A stretch of 64,000 nucleotides of DNA from Romanomermis culicivorax (GCA_963922205.1 CAWUHX010000005.1:1240001-1304000); one strand, 5' to 3'; counted from the first letter of the stretch, positions 45,690 through 58,270 are shown. The notes: generated by a model not told the origin, from the letters alone. Made by a program: numbers and translations.

Positions 45690-48582
45690 TTGCCCAATGG
45701 CTGATAATTTTCGGGGAAACAACCAAAATCAAGGGTACATAAACCAAAATTCTAATTCATTTCGAAATTCGAATAATTTTGATCAAAATTCTAATCGAAT
45801 CACTCAGTTTCAACTTATCCTTCATTCAATGAACAAAATAGAATGCACAGAAATGATAGTCAATCTAGATATCCCAATAATTTTAATCAAAGAAATTCTA
45901 ATCAAAATAGCACATTTTCTGATAATTCTCATTCTAATAGAAATGAAAATAGATATAAAAATGATAATCAACTCAGATATTCAAACAATTTTATTCAGAA
46001 TAATCCAAGCGAAAATGATTATCTTTTGGATTCTCTGGATCAGGATGATGAAAATCTGCCCATTAATGATGCACTTCAATATTCCTATATTATAAACACG
46101 AATTTTCATTTTCGATCTGTGAGTAACACTGACATGACTGCAAATCATTTTGCTCAAAATAATTCTTTAAATCTAAAACCTACCAATTCATTTTATTCAA
46201 ATGATAAAAATTTTTCTACTGATAAGCCAGAAATCACTTATCCGGTAAATACTAATTCTGAGAGTCATGAATTTTTCGATACCACTTGTTCAGAATTACT
46301 GTGCACGTGCGCTTATTGTCCGCGTCATGGACGCAGTAATAATCAACGTAATCAACCTCAACGTTTTGAGAATCAACGTATGGAAGTTGATAGAAATCCA
46401 CTAATTCAAATACAAGAATCGCCGAAAAATTCCATGTCAGAATCGTCACCGCAAACCGTAAATCAAATTGTGGTCGATTCTTTGATAAACACACTCAATG
46501 GTTTAAAAATCGATGCAGAAGCTGCGGAAGAAGATGCCACAAAATCGGCATTGTTGAAACAAGTGGGGGCCATCAAAGTCACTCTTGAATCATTGACTCT
46601 CAAAGGTATAAACTTGATATTCCAGAAATATTCTAAACCCGACACATTCTTAAAGCCAAATTCCAATTTTCAGAACCCAAAATCTAGAGATCAAATATCC
46701 GAAATGCCTTGCCGATCAAGAATCAGGAATTTATTTATCGATTCAAATTTATTCATGTTATTGATTCTATATACTTTGATTTTATCTTTTATTTTTGTGA
46801 AACCCATTTATACGTTTGATTTGAGGGATCAAAATAAATTTCAGGTATGCGGTGCAAGTAAGTCGGGTCATGCCTTATCTATTCCAAATAATGTTACTTG
46901 TCAATCCCCTAATAAACTAATAAAGCCTTATCACATGAACATTTCGCTTTTTGTACCCAGAAGTGAACCTTTGTACAGTAAGGCTTATAAATGTAGTTTG
47001 AGAACCCGTACAATTTGTACAAATATGAATTTTTTTCGGCTCGAAAGGAATTGTTGCGGATAAAGTAGCAGTTACTCATGTGTCACTCCGAACATGCAAA
47101 AATACAGTAAGAACCAGAGAATATGCATCCACAAAATTAGTCCAAATGTCTAAGGGTCTATACTCTACAAATCATACCTTGAATGTTAATTATAAATGGT
47201 GTTGCGCCGACGTTTGCAAGACCATCGAAAACTTTATAATCGAGGAAGGTCAAATCGCATCATGGGATGGATCGTTAGTCGGTTCTGATCTCGGCGATTT
47301 GGGTGGATGTATAGCCAGTTCAGGTCAGTGTATCAATGATTAGAGTACTATAATTTGGAATTCAAGTATTTTTTCTAATTTCTGCCCATTCACATATAAG
47401 AATCTGTATCAGGCTAAACTAAGTGGTTCATATGTGATTATTGATGAGATTCAAGGTGCTTTTGTAATCAAATCAGCATATCATGGTTGTTCGAATTTTA
47501 GAGATCTTTTATACACCCAACAAGGCGTAGTCATTCAAATTCAAGGATCATATAAAACAAATTTTTCAAAAATTTCTGAACAAAGTTATTCTGATAAAAA
47601 TGATCCTGTAAATTCAAAGCTCAACTACTTAGAATATAAGATAATTCCGAGTGAAATTGAAAATTTTAGGTATCTTTGGCTAGAACTTTGTATGCATGCT
47701 CGGAGATACCTTGATCTAATCTGGCAGTTACTTCTTTTCGATCCCACGGTAGGAATTCGTGCATTCTTACAGAGAAACGATATAGCCGCTGACTTTACAG
47801 GCGATGCTCTTACAGTATGGCCGTGTAAACAAGTAATTGCCGATAAAATCTATCATGACTATAGAGTGAAAGAAACATGTTTCAAATTCTTACCCGTTCA
47901 GTTAGGAGATACATTAATGTTTGCTACACCTGGCGGTACTGATCTTTTAGATCATAGTCCAACCCTGAACTGTAACCACCATACTGTAGGTATATTCAAG
48001 AGGAATCAAACATGGATGACAAATTCAGGTCCAATTCATGTAAGTAACATTCCATTAGAGCTAATATGGGAGGGTGAACATAAACTATTTCAGTTTGATT
48101 CTCCTACAGTATTCCATGACAAATTAGCTCAAGGACCAATAAATTATTCATTCTTGAGACAGTATGTTTTCAAAACTCATAAGCTCGAAACTATTCTGGA
48201 TAATGTGGTAAACTATACAGCAGGCTTATCACTCCAACCACAGAAAGTTTATGATGTTCTTTCTGGTGCAGGCGAAGGTGTGGGACGTGCAGCCAAAGGC
48301 ATCGGAAATGCTTTTGAACATGTAATTGGCAAAGAAACTGAACTTGTGACTCACACCTTTGATAGTATTCTAAAAGCTCCATTGCAGTTATTATTAAATA
48401 TCATAGTTATTCTTGCAATATGTGCTGCAATTGCATACTGTAGCTATTTTTTGTTTGTGTTCTATAGAAACAAAAATAAACGGAAATGGAATTCTTCCAT
48501 TGAAGAATCTCAACAATCTTTATTCACACAAGCTCTTTTACAACTCGCGAATCTGAAGTCTAAAAAAGACAACAAACCTTAA
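45690..48582 (+). pseudogene. Asn-rich region followed by an envelope-like glycoprotein
   Basis: The first part is low in complexity (Asn, Ser, Gln) with one Cys/His patch (CTCAYCPRHG). A signal-anchor-like hydrophobic run (LFMLLILYTLILSFIF) near 46.75-46.8 kb opens a cysteine-rich ectodomain with N-glycosylation sites (NVTC, MNIS). Near the end come GAGEGVGRAAKGIG, an amphipathic region, a membrane span (LLLNIIVILAICAAIAYCSY) and a basic tail (FYRNKNKRK). This is the build of a class of viral fusion glycoproteins; the Gly/Ala-rich stretch before the membrane span recalls gB-like and related proteins, but the family is not settled. Fossil, broken. Confidence 0.62.
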
Positions 48583-48649
48583 ATAAGCGTCATCGCAAAT
48601 GGACAGTCAAATTTAACAAAAATGAAGAAACGGTTGATTTAGATACACC

Positions 48650-51600
48650 AGATGTTAATCTATCATTCGAGGGTCCAAAAAGGACGCTGCATACAATCTT
48701 TAGAATCAATGGGAATATACAGACAAATACTCTTATTGATACTGGAGCCGTATATTCTTTGCTGGTTGCTGATGTAGCAGAAAAAGTTCATAACATTCGA
48801 ATTTGTCCATCAAAAGCTAGACCTATAGCTGCGAATCCTGAATACAAATTCTTGGAGCTGCATTTATTACTGTAAGTGCACATGACGTGAGTGAAACTAT
48901 TCAAGTTCAGTTACAAAAGAACTGTACTGCAGATTTAATCCTTGGTAAAAATTTTATGAATCATTTCAAAAGCATCGAATTCAATTGGGAAAACTCTTAC
49001 ATTCGTTTCAAAAACAGTTAAATTCCTTGTGAAGGTATGATTTTCAATCCACCTTCAAATCGTGGTATGATAACTCTAGATCAAACCATGCATCTTGAAC
49101 ACGTAGTGTATATATTATATCCGTACCCGTACCTAATCAGTATCACAAATATACTGATGATGTAGCTTTTGAGCCTAATCCATTTACAAATCAGAAAATT
49201 TATTCAGCCGCATCTATATGCAAAATTATGGATGGAAAGATTCCTATTCAAATACTAAATCCAAATAGATATTCTGTGAAACTTTATTCAGGGACCCCTC
49301 TTGGACACATCAAATGCCACAAATCAGCAGAAATAAATACTATCACTAATGGATCAGTTTTGCACGAAAATACAATCACAAAAGAATGGATAAAACAAAA
49401 TGCAAGAATCTCAGAAAACATTCCAGATTCAGAAAAGAACGAACTAATCAATCTACTATTTCTTTTCCCAAATCTTTATGCTCAAGGTGAAAAAGATACG
49501 GGAAAAACAAATCTGGTTCGCCACCACATTGACACAGGTAATTCTAAGCCTATTTGTAAGTATCCTTTTCGGACTTCGCCTAAAGAAAAACAAATAATAA
49601 CCAAAGAGGTTGATGCCCTTGAAGCAAGAAACGTAATTCAAAAAAGTACATCCCCATATTCCATGAATTCTGTCATTGTTAAAAAGAAAGACGGTGGTTT
49701 TCGATTATGCATGGACTTTCAAACTCTAAATGAAGTCACGAAAAAAGACGTATATCCTCTACCAAGAATCGATGATATTCTAGACACTCTGAATGGGATG
49801 AAATATTTTACAATGCTAGATCAAGCAAAAGCTTACTGGAGCACCCCGATAGCTGAAGAAGATGGTGAGAAAACTGCATTCATGACCCCAACGGGCTTGT
49901 ACGAATTCAACTACCTTCCTTTTGGGTTATGTAATGCTCCAGCTACGTTTCAGAGACTCATGGATATACTATTATCCGGACTTCAATGGTCCTCATGCCT
50001 TGTTTACTTAGATGATATACTAATCTTTGGAGAAACCCATGCTAAAATGCTAGAACGACTTAAAGCTGTATTATATCGCCTTGAAACTGGAGGTATGAAA
50101 CTGTGACTCAATAAATGTAAATTCAGCTTTTCCGAAGTTGAATATTTGGGCTATCGAATATCAGCTAAGGGTATTGAACCTAACATAAAGAAACTTGATG
50201 CAATTGTAAAAATGCAGCCACCCAAAACCCAAAAAGAACTAAAATCATTCCTTGGACTCATCTCATACTACAGAAAATTCATTCGAAATTGTGCTCAAAT
50301 TTGTCAGCCTTTAACGTATTTACTTAAGAAAAGCATGAAATTCGTGTGGAATGGGCCACAACAAAAAGCTTTTGATATTCTTAAACAAAAACTTATCAAG
50401 CCACCCATATTAAGCCATCCCAACTTTTCAAAGCCATTTATTCTTCAAACTGATGCTTCAGGTGAAGGCATAGGTGCTGTTCTCAGTCAAATCCTTGAAG
50501 ATGGGAAAGAACATCCAGTCGCATTCCCCAGCAGGGCTCTGAAACAAGCTGAAAGAAACTATCATGTTATGGAACAAGAAACTCTTGCCGTAGTAGAATT
50601 CGTAAAGTATTTCAGGCCGTATCTATTCCAACAAGAAGTCATAGTTCAAACGGATCACACAGCCGTAAAAAGTGTTTTGGAAAAATCTAATCCTTCCGGA
50701 TGAATCGCTCGCTGGGGATTAGCATTATCCGATGTGAAATTATCAATTCAGCCACGCAAAGGCACATGAAATCAAAATGCTGATGCGTTATCTAGACTTC
50801 CAAATATTCATGCTACACCTGTGTTCGATATTGAATCAGATCTTTTCAATCGTCCACAAGAATCCGTAAATCTTATTCACAAAAAAGAAGTCGACTTGAG
50901 AAAATTACAACGGGAAGATCCAAATCTCTTTCCTTTAATCAACTACCTTGAAACACGCGAAACTGATAATTTCCAAGGCTATTCTATGAAAAATGATTTG
51001 CTTTATCGGCAAGACGAAGGCTATGAAAGAATAGTCATTCCACATAGTTTAACAAGCTTAATCATTCAAACGCATCATGATGATCCACTAGCAGGCCATT
51101 ACGGATCACGAAAAACCATTCAGCTAATCTCTAAATACTATTTCTGGAAAACATTACAAAAAGATGTGGAAAAATACTGTAAAACCTGTGATTTGTGTCA
51201 AAGAAATAAACCCATGCGACATAAAATTAAAGCTAGTCTGAACCCTATTCAGGTCACTGGACCATTTGATTGTGTTGCGGTGGACTGTGTAGGCCCACTA
51301 CCATTAACTGAATCCGGAAATCGATATATCATTTATACAAAGTACGTTGAAGCATTTGCAACCCAAGACATTACATCCAAAACTATAGCAAAGCTTTTTG
51401 TGACTGGAATAGTATGCCGACACGGAGCCCCACAAATCCTTCAAGCAGATCAAGCTTCTGATTTCACATCAAATTTAATGAAAGAAATCACTAATCTTTT
51501 CGACACTAAGAAAATCCACACATCTGCATATGGCAAATGGGGAAGTTGAACGAGCTAATCAAACATTAATCACTAGAATCAGAATGTACGTTGATTCAAG

Positions 51601-52213
51601 TCAATTAGATTGGGACCAACATTTGCCATATGCCATTTTTGCCACAAATATACATATGAATTCTACTACAGAGTATTCCCCCTTTGAACTTTTGTATGCA
51701 CGAAAGCCGACACTTCCCATTCATTCAGCTCTAAACTTTAATCCCATTTTGCAATACATAGATGTGGAAGACTATCAGACACAAGTGAAAAAACATTCTA
51801 CACAAGCCTTAACTTTTATTCAGTCAAAAATCAAGGAATCACAAAGAAGGTATAAAGACACTTATGATCGTAATCAACACAATGTATGCTATAAGGTAGG
51901 AGATCTTATTCTTAAGGAATCTGAAACAATCACACGTGGAAAAATCAAAAAGCTTCAGTCAATCTTTGATGGTCCATTTGAAATTATAAAAGTCATATAT
52001 CCAAACATCACAATAGAAAATAAGCGTAAACAAATTGGATATGAAACGATACACGTTAATGGTAGGAAACCGTACCACAAAAGTGGTGATGATCAAGATC
52101 AAGAAGAAGACACTCCACAGAGAACAGAACAAATCATTTCGCGTAAAACACTACAATGGACGCCTGATCCGAATATTGAACAAGAAGGAGCTGAAGATGA
52201 CGATCAAAATTGA
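48650..52213 (+). pseudogene. Pol region: protease, RT, RNase H, integrase
   Basis: Protease signature LIDTGAVYSLL near 48735. Reverse transcriptase from about 49.5 kb, with FRLCMDFQTLNEVT, LPFGLCNAPATFQRLMD and the YLDD box near 50010. RNase H from about 50.38 kb, with LQTDASGEGIGAVLS. Integrase zinc-binding region near 51.07-51.21 kb (HHDD... and CDLCQRNK), then the core and C-terminal region to 52.2 kb. The domain order is that of Ty3/gypsy. It copies the element's RNA and inserts the DNA when intact; this copy is a fossil. Confidence 0.88.
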
Positions 52214-52235
52214 AATGAACACATCCAAGGACAGC

Positions 52236-52782
52236 TGTTACCTTGGAGGCAGCATGTGAAGCCAAGGCCTTTTATTGATCGTTTATGTATCATTTTGTAG
52301 AGAAACCCTGTTGTCACATATTCATGTTAATTGTGTATTTGAGAAACTATAATGTACTAGCAACCATGTTGACGCATGTTATTTATTAACATTCTTTATA
52401 TATTTTATTTATTGACATTGTTTCTCGTATATTTTGAGAAACTTAGCTGAACTTGAAAAGCCTGCTCAAATTATTGTTGACCATTGATAAGCACTGAGCA
52501 AACTGCATCTAGCTAGCCGCCGCTAGTGAACAACAGAGAAACCGATAGAAACAAATAGCTAGCCTCATGTTAGCGACCAAAGCATTCCCAAAAAGAACCC
52601 AAGAACCTTTTGAGTAAACAGGTCAAGTCTGATAAGAGAGAAACTTAAAAGATCATGCACGCCATCATTATCGTTCATTATTATCATTCTTTTCTTTTAC
52701 GAAAAACTTTGCTGTTTCTTATTCATTGTTATTATAAAATAAAACATTTGTCAAGTCCATGCGATATAATAATCGAGGTACA
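52236..52782 (+). repeat. 3' LTR of the 45.7-52.8 kb element
   Basis: Starts TGTTACC just after a purine-rich stretch (CCAAGGACAG) and ends GAGGTACA. Length about 547 bp, with no second copy in the window. An AATAAA lies inside near 52738. Boundaries are inferred from the TG...CA ends and the neighbouring MULE sequence starting near 52803. Confidence 0.55.
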
Positions 52783-52799
52783 GAAAAAGGACTTTAACA

Positions 52800-54385
52800 A
52801 CGTCCCAAAGTAGTGATTTTTCTGTTGGCCTTTACCGTGACTGGTAAATTGCAGGACAAACGAGTGGCTATCAAGTGGGCACATGCCTTGTCCCCACAAC
52901 TGCAGCTATTAGGGTTGAATCGAACTAGATAGACGTTGCCATTTTCAGTTACGTTGAAGCACTAGAAAAAAGTTGTAAACTAATTAAAAAATATAGAAAA
53001 CCAAGTCAATAACTAAATTATGAATTATTACCCTTGATAGTGTGTTGTGCACCACCTTTCCATTTTTGACTAAAAATTGACTAATTTGGAAATTTGAATC
53101 AGCATCTCCACAGGGATGTGATTTTGGCTCTACCTGCGCCGGTAGCAGTATGCAAACTTGGCCAAATCGACATTATTGTAAAATTTTTCCCGGTTCGATT
53201 GTTTCTCTTTTCGGCATTTGGTTTGCAGGCCTCAGTGGAATGTGGGTGTTGAGCTTGAAATCCCCCAGTCCATATTTGGAGCGGTCATAATCGACGTTGT
53301 AATGTCGGAAAAGGTTGTAGAAAGTCAGAATGGCCATATGGATGGGCATTTCTCTCCAAGAAGTCTAGGTCTTCAGGACTTTGTTGGAACTTTCACTGGC
53401 CTTGGTCGTTAGGCCTAAAATATGTATTTAAATTAATTGATTAAAGCTATAAATTATTCAATAAATTAATACGTGACTTTCTTAAATGCTTGTAAATTAG
53501 AACTGAAGCAATTTTTTCCAAAATTTTAATTAATTAATGGCATTTTTTGAGTTACAAATAAAATGTAAAAATTACACTAATGTGTGTATTGGTCTTAGGC
53601 TTTTGACATATGGGAACATTTGTTTTGTACAAATGTGTAATGTACAAAAAAAACCTGATCTGTACATGTGTTTAACTAATATACCTGAGAAGCTAGAGTG
53701 CAACCGGATTGGTTCCAACACCCATTTTCCACTCGTTCAAAAAGCTGGTGCAATGGACAAATGTTGTATTTGTAAATGAGTCGGGAGTCACAGCAGGATT
53801 GGGATCCCAGGGTTCGTCCTTAATGTACATGTTTCCTGCACCCACGCTTACCCAATTAACTAAATTGCTGCTGACGCATAATAATCACCCAACTCAAGGG
53901 TAGTGTTGTAAAGAATGACAAATGGCTCGCTCTGATATTCCGTTATTAATTTGTTAATGATCTTGGGCATGTCCAACAACATACATGATATTAGAAAATC
54001 TTGCACCATTTGCTTGATGCTCATTATAAACTGGCGCTCGTTCTCACGAATGAATGTGTTTAAATTGTAAATGGTGTCCTCCATTGGCTGGAATTTGTTT
54101 TGAATGCCGTATTTGAAGTTCTCCATCTAAAACAGTAATTTTAATTTGCAGCATATGTATAATCTATAACAATTAGTGTTACAAAAATTGTACTACTTGA
54201 GTTATCTATTTAAATATATTCACCTGTTTCCTATCTCTGCCATTTACAACAGCTTCCAGGCCCGGTGGAGCAGGATAGTCTGTTTTAATTTTCTCATACA
54301 TATGAGAAGGCGTAAGGCTCAGATCTCATTTCAGTTTGACTTCAACCAGTTTCCTGATGAGAGGAGCATTTCCAATAAATACTTT
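52800..54385 (-). mobile_element. MULE (MuDR-like) copy 1, catalytic part deleted
   Basis: Aligns over most of its length with 61190-63077. In minus-strand order: VFIGNAPLIRKLVEV (54385-54220), an exon after ATG 54126 with NFKYGIQNKFQP and ending FVILYNTTLELGDYYAS, then an abrupt change. About 500 bp that hold the catalytic core in copy 2 are replaced by about 110 bp of other sequence. Then TSGKWVLEPIRL, a conserved block with YNVDYDRSKYGLGDFKLNTH near 53.3 kb, and a SWIM zinc finger (SCSCGDKACAHLI) near 52.9 kb. Sequence stops at about 52803, where the LTR element begins, so the C-terminal half (linker and PHD finger in copy 2) is missing. Where MULEs carry the first catalytic Asp (YDTTF) this copy has YNTTL. 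Confidence 0.72.
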
Positions 54386-54885
54386 GTTACTGTTTGAATT
54401 GAAATGCTTTCATTTGACACCATCTTTCTCATCCCCAATGCAGTGGACTACTCCGACAAATAGATGATTGTCTGAAGTTGGATTTATTTGCCTATATTCC
54501 ATTCTTTTAAAGTTTTTCTTTAGATTTGAATTTCAGTCGCAGGCAACCGCATAGTGGGTCGCGGAATACTTTGGATTTGACCTTGGAATTTTTCATACTC
54601 CATCATTTATCCAATTGTAACAATTGCAGAGGAAAGATTCTATGAGGAAGTACAAATATTATTAAAGGTTAACATAAATAAGGTGACAAGTATATTACTA
54701 TCTTCTTTGTAGGAGTACGGAAACAGGTAAACGTCTCCTCATTTTGGACAAGATGAAGGTTTGTCAATTAATCGCTCTGCGTTAGCTGAAGCTGAAATAT
54801 TAGATACAGTTGAAAAACATACAAACAACTGGTATTTAATTTAGGACATAAGTTTCAAAAAATATAGGATTTGCTTACCTATTAA

Positions 54886-55095
54886 CTAATCTAAATCCCT
54901 AGGTTCTAATCTTGAATGTTTGTTCGTCATTACCGGAATTGAACATCTTGAAGCTGGCATTTCTTCTGCTTCGGATGATGTTGCATTTGATTCTATCTTC
55001 GGCAGATCAACTTTTGGATTTTCAACTTGCGACAGTAGAGCTGGAGTTGGCTTGAAGTCATCGTATGAGTCGTATAGGTTGTCGTCTGACTCCAT
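54886..55095 (-). CDS. Possible N-terminal exon of MULE copy 1
   Basis: Minus-strand ATG at 55095 opens 69 codons of acidic, Ser-rich sequence (MESDDNLYDSYDDFKPTPAL, later NATSSEAEEMPAS). It ends at TAG with a donor (ATAG then GTAAGC) nine bases on. It lies at the right distance and on the right strand to be the transposase's first exon, but copy 2 has no counterpart to test it. Might be an independent small gene. Confidence 0.3.
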   Translation of the reverse strand: MESDDNLYDSYDDFKPTPALLSQVENPKVDLPKIESNATSSEAEEMPASRCSIPVMTNKHSRLEPRDLD

Positions 55096-55349
55096 TAAAT
55101 GAGTAGCTGTAAGTAACTTAGTAGAAAGTACATATCCTGGAATGGAATGTCAATTATATTTGACGTGTGTGTAGCTGATGGCACAGAATGACTAAATTTG
55201 AAATGCTAAATGGTCTTAATTGACAGACGAATATTGTTGACATGTGAGTAGCGGAGGTTAAAGGGATAAATTGTTGAATTTTTAATTTTTGACCATTGAT
55301 GTTGAGCAACTGTGGATCCTATCACGAAATTTTGAAGCAATACACTTTC

Positions 55350-55625
55350 ATTCGGGTAGCACTAAAACCCGGATCGGGTCCACGCATCCGGATCCGGATC
55401 GGGTGCCTAAAACCGGGATCACCACGGATCAGCGGATCAGGGGGTTTGGCTCGTTAAACCATGGGTTTAGCTGCCTAAAACCTAGATCACCAGGGATCAC
55501 GGCGGATCAGTCCGGTGATCCAGATCCATGGAAAATTTGTCTAAAACCCGGATTTTCGTCATGGATCACCCCCCCACCCATCAGGTTTCTATGTATTAAT
55601 TTTTGATCGAGAATCCGAATATTTG
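55350..55625. repeat. GGATC-rich repeat block
   Basis: Dense CGGATC/GGATCA words with the phrase CCTAAAACC(C/G)GGATC recurring every 40-75 bases. GC-richer than the array that follows; both share the GATC core. Confidence 0.5.
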
Positions 55626-56165
55626 ATCAGGATCATGATATTTCGATCCCGATTAAAAATTTTTGATCCACATCAAAATTTTTTGATCTAGACCAAATTT
55701 TTTCGAATTTTTCGTTGTGATGAGTATTTTCACGTCACATAATCAGAATTTGATCCAGATCAATATTTTTGATCGGGATCAAATTTTTTTTCAAATTTTC
55801 ACCTAGAGTAAAATTTTTCGTATTTCTTCATCCTGATGAGTATTTTCACATCACATAATCAGAATTTGATCCAGATTAATATTTTTGATCAGGATCAAAT
55901 TTTTTTTCACATTTTCACCTAGAGTAAAATTTTTCGTATTTTTCTGGCCAGATGAGTAAATAGACGTCACCTAATCAGAATTTGATCCGGATCACGATTT
56001 TTGATCCGGATCAAATTTTTTTCTCAAATTTTCATATAGAGTAAAACTTTTCATATTTCTTCGTCCTGATGAGTTATTTCACGTCACATAATCAGAATTT
56101 GATCCAGATCAATATTTTTGATCCCGATCGAAATTTTTTTCAAATAGCCACCTAGAGTAAAATTT
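55626..56165. repeat. Minisatellite, period 116-117 bp, GATC-rich
   Basis: Units start with AATCAGAATTTGATCC at 55741, 55857, 55973 and 56090, with a degenerate unit before. Each holds three or four GATC sites, a T-run, the phrase CACCTAGAGTAAAAT and CTGATGAGT. Unit length is constant while spacer words vary, as in satellites homogenised by unequal exchange. Confidence 0.78.
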
Positions 56166-56249
56166 TGTTCGAAAAAGATAATTTTGTAAAACGATTGAAC
56201 AACAACCATGAATCATCCTGAATAATATCTATAAGATGTTGAACATCTG

Positions 56250-57720
56250 ATAGAACGGTAGTTAAGCCATTAATATAGACTTCTTGTTCAGTAATAAGAT
56301 CAAAATCGGATCCGTATGGGATCTTTAGTCGGTTGGTTCAATTACATAATGAAGTCTCTTTAGCAGGTGTATATAAAGAAGAGAAAAGCATTGAAACATC
56401 ACGTCAATGGGATGACAGAGAATAAATGCATGTGTATTAGTATATTTTTTATTTCAATTTTGTGTATGGATCTGGATCCGTGTATAATGTTAGTTGAGCA
56501 AACATTAACCACTTTTATTGCAAATGACCGTATATGTTTACCCAGCCATATATGTTTACCCAGCCATATATGTTTAGGTAGCAAATTTTTTTACGAATCT
56601 GATCGGTGGAAGGGTTTATTTAAATTTTGTGTACGGATCTCTATCTTTATATGTGAAATGGTAAATATTTTTATTGCACTTTTGTGTGTGCATCCGGATC
56701 CATCTATAATGTTAGTTGAGCAAACATTAACCGGTTTTATTGAAAATAATCATATATGTTTACCCACCCTTATTGTGTTTGTGTGTCAACAGGTGGATGA
56801 ATTTTCAAAATTTGTACAGTTATTATGCTATTATCTATTATCGAATTGTCAATTTTAATGATTAGTGTAAATTAAATGTTTGCCATTTATTGTGCTTTAT
56901 TATGCAATAAGAGTCGGCATAGTTTTCTGCCTGACTGGATTAAGGAAGTGATCAGGTTGGTCATTGAACAAATTATTAGTTATTGATTCCATGACTTTAC
57001 ATATGTTTGTGTATAAAAAAATTAGGAGGAAATGTAAAAGGCTAATTCCAAAATGGGAAAATTGATAGAACAGTAGTTTAGTCAATGATTTTTATTCCCA
57101 TTTGGTCTATTCAAATCCTGATGAATATATATGTCATTCATGTATATAGAAAAGAGATAAGTGTTGAAACAATGTAACATTGTAAATAGAATATTTGAAT
57201 TTGTATTATGTTAAACTGCGCCTAAGTTTGAATAAAAAAAAGTTTACGGATCTGGATCCATGTATATAGTTTCTATATGAAGGGGTATTGCCCATGTTTA
57301 ACTTAAACTGCGAAAGGATTGAACAACTTCAAGGTTCGGTATTGCTGTAGTCAAGAAAATATACTTTGATAGAACAGTTGTTAAGTCGTCGATATAAAAT
57401 TCCTATTTGGTTTGTTCAAATCCTAATGAGTCCACATATGGCACATGTATATAAATATGAGGAAACTGTAGGAACATCAAATTGATGGGTTGGCGCGAAT
57501 TTTTAATGTGTGTCTAAAACCTTATCAAAAGTAGGCAAGTGCAGTGACCAGATCAATACATTTTGTTGTCAAAACTGAAATACATTTTCATTCCGTTATT
57601 TTCATGTTTCAACAGGAAAGTTGAAAATATATACATGATTGCTTTCCGGCTGGTATGATAGAACAGTCGTTAAATCATTGATATAATGTTTAGCCTGTTC
57701 TATTTTTGTTATTTTTAATA
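56250..57720. repeat. Degenerate tandem repeat, units about 300 bp
   Basis: The phrase TGATAGAACAGT(T)GTTAAG or a variant recurs at about 56249, 57065, 57367 and 57658. TGTATATA(A/G)A followed by GAAAC recurs after three of them. Between 56460 and 56770 a second repeat (ATAATGTTAGTTGAGCAAAC) occurs twice, next to GGATCCG words. These may be remnants of a larger satellite related to the preceding GATC arrays. Confidence 0.5.
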
Positions 57721-58029
57721 AAATGGTAATTCAAATGTAAAAAAACCAAAAATTTTTTTTAATAATTTAGATTGAAAAAAAGTATAAAAATGCGCTCTAG
57801 CCGCAGTTTAAATCTGTTAATCTGCCGTTAGACCACACATTCAAACTTAATTCTAACTTTTTTATATATCGGTATTTTTGTATGAAACATAAAAACTACG
57901 GGTTGGTAGAGAATTAATGCATATAGTCAGAAACCTCATAAAACGAGTTGGAATAGAGATGGATTATCTATTTTTCACTCAATCACAGGATTCCTATTAT
58001 GTACCAATTATGTACCAAATTTTATTTAC
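57721..58029. other. Non-coding
   Basis: AT-rich, no gene. A tRNA-like A-box word on the minus strand near 57835 is discussed among the rejected items. Confidence 0.3.
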
Positions 58030-58270
58030 ATATATATTTATGTACAGTAAATGAAAAAAAGAAAAGAAAAAAAAAGATAAGCTAAAAAACAAAAAAGAGG
58101 TAATAAAAAAAACCAAAAAAAAAGTAATAAAAAACCATAAAAAAATGAAAACAAGTACTAAAAAACATAAAAAAAATGTGAAAAAGTACTAAAAAAACAA
58201 AAACGATAAAAAAAATAAAAAAATGGGAAAATGTATACAGAGATACTATACAAATACAATCACAAATACA
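58030..58270. repeat. A-rich low-complexity tract
   Basis: Plus strand dominated by A-runs separated by single other bases (AAAAAACCATAAAAAAATG type), giving phenylalanine-rich open frames on minus that are not genes. Simple-sequence expansion. Confidence 0.7.

Larger units (their letters stand above)
45660..52782 (+). mobile_element. Ty3/gypsy-like LTR element fossil with a glycoprotein-like region
   Basis: Plus-strand order: an Asn-rich region (45.7-46.5 kb), a membrane-glycoprotein-like region (to 48.58 kb), protease, reverse transcriptase, RNase H and integrase (to 52.2 kb), then one LTR (52236-52782). The left LTR and a clear capsid region were not found, so the left end is incomplete. 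About five to eight breaks. Coding patches remain long, so it is younger than the other two LTR fossils. The glycoprotein before pol is unusual, since env normally follows pol. At its right it abuts MULE copy 1. Confidence 0.85.

Noticed and set aside
55626-56165. Regular repeats considered as a CRISPR array
   Set aside because: Units are 116 bp with no unique spacers, and the genome is clearly animal-like; it is a minisatellite.
57785-57845. tRNA- or SINE-like A-box word (minus strand TGGTCTAACGG) followed by CAGATTTAAACTGC
   Set aside because: The B-box match is poor, spacing is far too short and no cloverleaf forms; treated as chance.
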